In this document: one piece after another, positions 45,555 to 50,817 of the stretch
Layout of the letters: each line of letters begins with the position of its first letter
Numbering within the stretch: position 1 is the stretch's first letter
Origin: an uncultured Clostridia bacterium
GTDB taxonomy: Bacteria > Bacillota > Clostridia > TANB77 > CAG-508
Length of the DNA: 50,817 bases
Assembly (NCBI GenBank): GCA_944391865.1
Contig: CALXVD010000009.1
Coordinates: 1 to 50,817 of the forward strand
Reading direction: 5' to 3'
Made by a program: the position numbers and the translations under genes
The notes under the pieces: generated by a model
Database searches by the model: none
Told to the model about the DNA's origin: nothing
Seen by the model: only the letters and a program-made list of their open reading frames with translations

Positions 45555-47342
45555 ATTAAAAAATGTCTCAAATTCTTCTGCTGATATTATTTCTTTTTCT
45601 AATAGTCTTTCTGCTACTGCTTGTAATTTGTCCATGTGTGCTAGTATTATTTCTTGTGCTCTTTTGTATGCTGTGTCTATCATTGTTTTTACTTCTAACC
45701 CTATTGCGTCATCTATGTTTTCTCCAAATACTTGTGGTTCATATGGGTCTTTTTGTTTTAAGTATATTGGTCCTATGTTATCACTCATTCCATAAACTGT
45801 AACCATATCTTGTGCAATTTTTGTTGCTACTTCTATGTCGTTACTTGCTCCTGTTGATATATCGTTTAAGGCTATTTTTTCTGCTGCTCTTCCTCCAAGT
45901 AAAGCAATTAGTTTTTCTTCCATTTCTGTTTTTGATATATAGTATTTATCTTCGTTTGTTTTATACATTGTGTATCCGCCAGCAAGCCCTCTTGGAATAA
46001 TAGATACTTCTTTTACGTCTTGTTGTGTTTCTAAAAATTTGCTTACTATTGCATGTCCAGCTTCATGATATGCAGTTAGCTTCTTATCTTTGTCTGATAT
46101 AACTCTGCTATGTTTTTCTAATCCTACAGTTACTTTTTTTACTGCATCTTCTAAATCTTCTTCTTCTATTTTTTTATGTTTTTTTATTGTTGCAATTATT
46201 GCTGCTTCATTAAGTACATTTGCAAGTTCTGCTCCAGTAAATCCAGCAGTATCGTTTGCAATTTCTTTTAAGTCTATATTACTTGCAAATTTTTTGTCTT
46301 TACCATGTATTTTTAATATTTCTTCTCTTCCTTTTGCATCTGGTGCTGCTATTGTTATTTGTCTATCAAATCTACCTGGTCTTAAAAGTGCTTTATCAAG
46401 CATTTCTGGTCTATTTGTTGCTGCAAGTACTATTACTGTTTCGTTTGTTTCAAATCCATCCATTTCAACTAATAGTTGGTTTAATGTTTGATTGTTTTCA
46501 CTTTCTGCTCCACTTGCATTTGTTCTTCTTGCTCCTATTGCATCTATTTCGTCTATGAAAATTATACATGGTGCAATTTTTTTTGCTTTTTCAAATAATT
46601 TTCTAACTCTTGATGCTCCAAGTCCTGCAAACATTTCTATAAATTCTGAACCACTCATTGATATGAATGGTACGTTTGCTTCTCCCGCGATTGCTTTTGC
46701 AATTAATGTTTTTCCTGTTCCTGGTTTTCCACAAAGAAGTATCCCTCTTGGTATTTTTGCACCCATTTCGTGGAACTTTTTAGGTTCTTTTAAAAAGTCT
46801 ACTATTTCTATTAGCTCATTTTTTTCTTCATCTAGACCTGCAACGTCTTTAAAAGTTGTATGTGTATCTTCACTTTTTTCTGAATCATATACTTTCCCTT
46901 TATCTCCTAGCCCTTGCATCTTGAATATTAATACAAATAATATTACTATTAAAATTGTAGGCAATAGTGAGAATAGTGTGTCTGATATTTTTAAAAGTAT
47001 GCTTGTTGGTTTTTGTATTAATTCAAATTCATTTCCTTTTTGTGTTTGTTCTTGTATAAGTTCCATAAATGCTTGTGTACTTGGAACTATAACTTGTTTT
47101 TCTTCTTCTTCGTTTTTTAATTTAACTTTTGCAGAGGTACTGCCAACTGTCATTTCTATTTTTTCTACTTCTTTATTTTCTAATTTTTTAATTAGTTCTG
47201 TATACGCTAGTTCTTTACTTTCACTATTTGTGTCATTGTTATTCATTAAAGTTATTGTAAGAATTGCTGCAATACATAATACTATTATAATTCCTGTTAT
47301 TATATAATAAAGTTTATCGTTATTTTTAGGTTTGTCCTTCAT
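45552..47342 (-). CDS. ftsH: ATP-dependent zinc metalloprotease FtsH
   Basis: A 596-aa membrane AAA+ protease. Two N-terminal helices (residues ~10-32 and ~115-140) enclose an extracytoplasmic domain. Walker A is GKPGTGKTLIAKAIAGE, Walker B IIFIDEIDAIG, the second region of homology ATNRPEMLDKALLRPGRFD, and the zinc site AYHEAGHAIV. The pore motif region MSGSEFIEMFAGLGASR has the Phe of the FVG-type loop replaced by MFAG, a small deviation. It follows the DUF1189-type gene by 17 bases. Confidence 0.95.
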   Translation of the reverse strand: MKDKPKNNDKLYYIITGIIIVLCIAAILTITLMNNNDTNSESKELAYTELIKKLENKEVEKIEMTVGSTSAKVKLKNEEEEKQVIVPSTQAFMELIQEQTQKGNEFELIQKPTSILLKISDTLFSLLPTILIVILFVLIFKMQGLGDKGKVYDSEKSEDTHTTFKDVAGLDEEKNELIEIVDFLKEPKKFHEMGAKIPRGILLCGKPGTGKTLIAKAIAGEANVPFISMSGSEFIEMFAGLGASRVRKLFEKAKKIAPCIIFIDEIDAIGARRTNASGAESENNQTLNQLLVEMDGFETNETVIVLAATNRPEMLDKALLRPGRFDRQITIAAPDAKGREEILKIHGKDKKFASNIDLKEIANDTAGFTGAELANVLNEAAIIATIKKHKKIEEEDLEDAVKKVTVGLEKHSRVISDKDKKLTAYHEAGHAIVSKFLETQQDVKEVSIIPRGLAGGYTMYKTNEDKYYISKTEMEEKLIALLGGRAAEKIALNDISTGASNDIEVATKIAQDMVTVYGMSDNIGPIYLKQKDPYEPQVFGENIDDAIGLEVKTMIDTAYKRAQEIILAHMDKLQAVAERLLEKEIISAEEFETFFN

Positions 47343-47359
47343 TGTATTCTCCTTCCACT

Positions 47360-48368
47360 TTAAGCATTACTTCCTTCTGGTGCTTCTCCTTCTTTTTTAC
47401 TTTCTTTTTCTTCCTTTTTTTCTTTTTTCTCTTTTTCTTTTTTGTCCTTTTCTTTTTCCTTATCTTCTGGTTCTTCTTGTTTTTCTTCTTTTATCTTTTT
47501 TTGTTCTTCTACAATTTTTGTAAGTTCAATTTGTTGTTTTATCAAATCAGATTTTATCATTAGTATTGCTGTAACAACATAAATATATGCGATTGCATTG
47601 TATGCTATTGTAAAGTATTTTATTTCAAATCCAGTAAATAGGTTTACTACTATATAAGTGCAATATAGAAGTATTGATAATGTAAGTGCATATATACCTA
47701 TATTGAATATAGATTTATATTTAAATTTTACTCCAATAATTTGGCTTAATAAATATCCAACTACTGATAATAGTAATGTATCTAACAGTATTTGTACCAT
47801 ATAAATTATAAACAAATATATAAATGCTATTACTGCAAATGCTGCATATATTTTTATCATGTTGTCTCCACTAAAAAATTCTGTTAAAGTACTTTTGTTT
47901 ATATTATTAATGTTGTAATTGTTACTCAAATTTTCGTATGTTGCACTACTTTCTATTCCGTCATATCCTTTTACTATTACTTTGTCTTTAAGCACTGCCA
48001 ATACTCTTTGATAGTTTCCTGCTTCTTTTATGTCTTTTAGCGAATCTTTTTCACTATTTACAATTAGACCAAAATATCCGTGCCTCGTCTCCTCTTATAT
48101 ATTGCTTATTCTCTCCTTCAATTGTAAGGATATTGTTTTCAATTTTAAATTGTGGAAAATTGTCATTAAAATATTTTATTTCACTTTCAGCTACATCGAT
48201 AAATTTGTATACTAATGAAACTGAAACTATAAGGGTAAATAAGAGCATAAGTTTTATAATGTATTTAAATGCCATTGAAAGCTTTTCTTCAGAAAAATTT
48301 TTGTATTCTTCAAAATTCATTACTGCTCTTTTTAGTTTTACAAAAAATGGTGTGCTCTTTTGTTTCAT
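47360..48368 (-). CDS. DUF1189-type membrane protein, one CGG +1 shift
   Basis: A 335-aa protein, start MKQKSTPFFVKLKRAVMNFE. Helix 1 is MLLFTLIVSVSLVYKFI; a extracytoplasmic region follows, then four more helices and a Lys/Glu-rich cytoplasmic tail (KEKDKKEKEKKEKKEEKE). CGG at 48080-48078 after GCA, C skipped, joins GDEA to G-YFGLIVNSEKDSLKD, continuing into AVLKDKVIVKGYDG. Without the shift the product would end in the extracytoplasmic part. The function of DUF1189 proteins is not known to me; one relative is linked to membrane-protein quality control only by neighbourhood. It starts one base after alr ends. Confidence 0.8.
48078..48080 (-). other. CGG +1 frameshift site, DUF1189-type gene
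   Basis: Context GAG GCA C GGA TAT. Skipping C gives D-E-A-G-Y-F-G-L-I-V-N-S (Gly97) and opens a further 239 codons. Confidence 0.88.
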
Positions 48369-49499
48369 CTAAATATACTCCCTTCTTATTTTGCTGTCTA
48401 CATGCAAAGGATTTATGTCTAAATAAACTAAGTCATTTATTTTAACATCACTTCCCGTTATATCAATTGCTATGTGGTACATTCCGACTTTACCTATTAT
48501 ATTATAATTTTTGTTGTTTATATTAACCTTAAAACTTTCTTTTTTTAAAAATCTTTTTAAACTATGTGATAAATCTCTTAATTTATCTACGAACCTAAAC
48601 ATATCATTTTTTATTGAAATGTTATATCCATCCATATATCCTACTTGTATAATTGCAAGTTTTGTTTCTCTCTTTGTTTTATAACTATTTAAATATCCTA
48701 TATTATACCCTTTTGGAACTGTTTTTATTTCTGTTATATTAGTTTTAAGTTTTCCTATTTTTTTAAGCCCAACAGAATTTTCTAACGCAACTCTTCCTAA
48801 AAATGCAGAACCTATTCTTGCTCCATTTAAATGCATTGTTGGATAATTTATAAATGCTGGAGAATTACATATATGCATTGTTTGTATATTTATATCGTTA
48901 AGTTTTAATGTTTCTATAAGGTTAATAAACCTCTCAAATTGTTTTATTGTCCATTTATCATTTTTATAATATGCCAAAGAAAAATGTGAATAAATTCCTT
49001 CTATTGAAACATTTGAAATGTTCAAAAGTTCTTTTATAGATTCTACAATTGTTTTTACATCACTGTATAAAAATCCATATCTTCCAAAGCCTGTATCTAT
49101 TTTTATATGCACTCTTATTTTCTTATCTGTTTTTTTAGCTATTTTGCATACTTTTTCTGCTGATTCTTTAGACCCAACAGTTAAAATTATTTCACTTTCT
49201 ATTAGTTCTTTTAATTCTTTTTCTATGCTAGTTGATGAAAGCATGAGTATATCTTCTTTTATATCTGCTTTTTTAAGCATTTGTGCTTCTTCTAATGTTG
49301 CCACAGCTAAAGTTTCTATGCCATTATCTATTAGGAATTTAGAATATTCAATTAATCCAAGTCCGTATCCGTTTCCTTTAACAACACCAATTAATTTATA
49401 CTTGTTTCCACTATCATCAGGAGTATCCATTTTTGCTAATTCTTTTATTATATTTATATTATGTCTTAAATCATCTTTACTAATAACTAATGATTTCAT
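48369..49499 (-). CDS. alr: alanine racemase
   Basis: A 376-aa fold-type III PLP enzyme that makes D-alanine for peptidoglycan. The PLP lysine is in IGVVKGNGYGLG (consensus KANAYGHG, here with changes), the substrate-side motif is HIKIDTGFGRYGF, and the catalytic Tyr is in VGYMDGYN. The Asn for Ala and Leu for His in the K-loop point to a diverged member; a related amino-acid racemase is possible. It sits between a FemAB gene and the DUF1189-type gene with no spacing, so one wall-related operon. Confidence 0.85.
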   Translation of the reverse strand: MKSLVISKDDLRHNINIIKELAKMDTPDDSGNKYKLIGVVKGNGYGLGLIEYSKFLIDNGIETLAVATLEEAQMLKKADIKEDILMLSSTSIEKELKELIESEIILTVGSKESAEKVCKIAKKTDKKIRVHIKIDTGFGRYGFLYSDVKTIVESIKELLNISNVSIEGIYSHFSLAYYKNDKWTIKQFERFINLIETLKLNDINIQTMHICNSPAFINYPTMHLNGARIGSAFLGRVALENSVGLKKIGKLKTNITEIKTVPKGYNIGYLNSYKTKRETKLAIIQVGYMDGYNISIKNDMFRFVDKLRDLSHSLKRFLKKESFKVNINNKNYNIIGKVGMYHIAIDITGSDVKINDLVYLDINPLHVDSKIRREYI

Positions 49500-50564
49500 T
49501 TATTTTACTTCTCCCTTTAATTTTCTTATAAGTCCTCTTGCTTTTTTAAATAATTTCTCTGAAATTTTATACAACTTATATGTTATTGGCTTAAAATTAA
49601 AATAGATTTCTCCTATAAACTCTGTAAACTCTGCATTAAATCCTTTTTTAAATCTGTATAATCCGTATTGTGGGTGTGATTCATCTACAACACCTGAAAC
49701 TCCCCTAAAATCATACATATCTTTTCCTTTGCTTATTGCATATTTTATTCCTTCCCATTGTAATAAATAGTTAGGCATTAAATTTCTGTGCTCATTACTA
49801 CTTGCTCCATATAAATACCATACTTTATTTCCATAATCTATATCAAAAATCCCTGATATTGGTTTTCCATCGTAGTACGCCATAAATAGTTTTGCATGCT
49901 CTTTTCCTAATTCATCATACATTTTTTGAAAATATTCTAAAGGTCTAATTATAAAGTTGTCTCTTTTTCCTGTTATTTTCATTATTTCATGAAAATCTTT
50001 TAAGTCTTCTCTTGTTCCTTCTTTTATAGTTACACCTTTTTTACCTGAAAGTCTTACATTGTATCTTGTTTTTTGATGAAATGCCTTAAATATTTCATCT
50101 TCTGTTTTATTTCTTAAGTCTAGTCTAAATACATATCTTGGTTGTATTTCTTCATTAAAGTTCTTAGCATCATCTTTTATTTTATATCCTAGTTTTGTTA
50201 CTATTTTTCTAAACTCTTCATCACTGCTTTTAATATCTGGTTCTATTTTTAATACAAAAGCATTATATTTTTTTGCAAGTTCTTTTAACCCTTTAGTTAA
50301 TTCTTCTAATACCTTTTCGTCATGTATGTCACAAACTGGTCCTCTTGAGGAATACATCAAATTACCAAAAATAGGTATTTTTCTAATTAGTACACTAATT
50401 GAACCTATTATATTACCATTTTCATCTTCTGCTAAAATTATTTCATTTTTCCAACTTTGCTCTTTTACTTTTCCCCATTCTATTGATTGTTGGAAATTAC
50501 ATCTATCATGATTTTTTAAAAACTCATTATATTTTTCTACATTATCTTTATTTACTAATTTCAT
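49500..50564 (-). CDS. FemAB family peptidyltransferase-like protein
   Basis: A 354-aa protein of the FemXAB/GNAT-fold group, which adds amino acids from aminoacyl-tRNA to the lipid II stem peptide. Motifs are NFQQSIEWGKVKEQSWKNE near the start, GNLMYSSRGPVCD, FHQKTRYNVRLSGKKGV, and the C-terminal GVVDESHPQYGLYRFKKGFN. The long helical arm of staphylococcal FemA is not evident. I start at ATG 50564, six bases after GGAGG. It is directly upstream of alr, with no gap, supporting a wall-building role. Confidence 0.83.
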   Translation of the reverse strand: MKLVNKDNVEKYNEFLKNHDRCNFQQSIEWGKVKEQSWKNEIILAEDENGNIIGSISVLIRKIPIFGNLMYSSRGPVCDIHDEKVLEELTKGLKELAKKYNAFVLKIEPDIKSSDEEFRKIVTKLGYKIKDDAKNFNEEIQPRYVFRLDLRNKTEDEIFKAFHQKTRYNVRLSGKKGVTIKEGTREDLKDFHEIMKITGKRDNFIIRPLEYFQKMYDELGKEHAKLFMAYYDGKPISGIFDIDYGNKVWYLYGASSNEHRNLMPNYLLQWEGIKYAISKGKDMYDFRGVSGVVDESHPQYGLYRFKKGFNAEFTEFIGEIYFNFKPITYKLYKISEKLFKKARGLIRKLKGEVK

Positions 50565-50707
50565 TCTATTCCTCCGCACTTTACATTTAGTTTATTATTT
50601 ATAATCCACGATATATTTTATACTAGTTTGTCCATTTTTACAATAGATATATAGGAATTAATATCTCAAATAAATTGTGATTTGTAATACAAATTTTTTG
50701 GAACGAT

Positions 50708-50737
50708 TGTAGGGGTCGCCGCCCTCGGCGACCCGCA
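50708..50737. repeat. TGTAGGGGTCGCC hairpin
   Basis: TGTAGGGGTCGCCGCCCTCGG with CGGCGACCC, nearly identical to the inner part of the IS66 terminal repeat at 24836, here without a transposase. Confidence 0.65.
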
Positions 50738-50740
50738 TAC

Positions 50741-50817
50741 TGAACTATACCCCAAAAGGTAGACTTTTTAAAGATAAAAAGTTATACTAAAAAAGGAGGT
50801 ATAGTTTATGGGAAAAA
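50741..50817. mobile_element. left edge of an IS3-like element (truncated by window)
   Basis: TGAACTATACCCCAAAAGGT at 50741 has the look of IS3-family terminal repeats, and a ribosome binding site AAAAAAGGAGG precedes an ATG at 50808 with only MGK visible. A transposase OrfA is likely but cannot be confirmed here. Confidence 0.5.
50808..50817 (+). CDS. start of a gene, cut by the window end
   Basis: ATG GGA AAA after GGAGG at 8 bases. Probably the transposase of the IS3-like element; only three codons are in view. Confidence 0.45.

Overview
The window reads as chromosome of a low-GC, endospore-forming member of the Clostridia (SpoIVA, SpoVT, SigH-type sigma factor, LexA, HD-GYP, Firmicutes-style ireB-ruvX-DUF1292 cluster). 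Base composition, repeat-rich spacers and prepilin-like variable proteins suggest an uncultured gut lineage; that placement is inference. Most genes lie on the minus strand.

The central observation is a decoding anomaly. Eleven genes, several of them essential (dnaE, alaS, ligA, obg, ruvX), look frameshifted, 15 breaks in all. Every break is the same event: an in-frame CGG codon, after which the conserved protein continues in the +1 frame, so that the four bases CGGN stand for one glycine (GGN). Reading the other roughly 14,000 codons by eye, I found no in-frame CGG used as arginine, while dozens of out-of-frame CGG trinucleotides sit undisturbed in the same genes. With the rule applied every gene has the expected length and motifs (SpoIVA 492 aa, Obg 424 aa, DnaE 1170 aa, LigA 659 aa). 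I infer that CGG is unassigned, or is part of a quadruplet read as Gly, and triggers efficient +1 frameshifting genome-wide.

Layout: 0-8 kb, KAP NTPase, comF, dnaE (2 sites), a Cof phosphatase (1 site) and nadD. 8-10 kb, a prepilin-like variable protein and tRNA-Glu. 10-20.4 kb, an acyl-CoA synthetase, then a minus-strand operon (membrane protein, TadZ/CpaE-like ATPase with AT-hooks, degenerate GGDEF protein, ireB, ruvX, DUF1292), sortase, HIT protein and a short alaS. 20.6-23.1 kb, spoVT, an HD-GYP protein and a type III toxin-antitoxin locus. 23.2-29 kb, a cysteine desulfurase, an orphan pseudoknot RNA, an IS66 element with 8-bp target duplication inserted in a decayed DGR-type reverse transcriptase, and a second variable protein with a GC-rich variable region. 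29-33.5 kb, sortase and sorting-motif protein, ychF, tRNA-Thr, sigH-type gene, dtd and a small gene with a CGG site. 33.7-39.8 kb, ligA, pgsA, a prepilin-FGE protein and spoIVA. 40-45.5 kb, lexA, obg (3 sites), a possible type I toxin-antitoxin locus, trpS, rpmA, rplU and an RluA-type synthase. 45.5-50.8 kb, ftsH, a DUF1189-type membrane protein, alr, a FemAB protein and the edge of an IS3-like element.

Spacers hold several dispersed palindromic families: inverted repeats built of degenerate 7-nt words, TGTAGGGG/CCCCTACA hairpins shared with the IS66 ends, and GGGACAGTCCC hairpins at 3' ends of genes.
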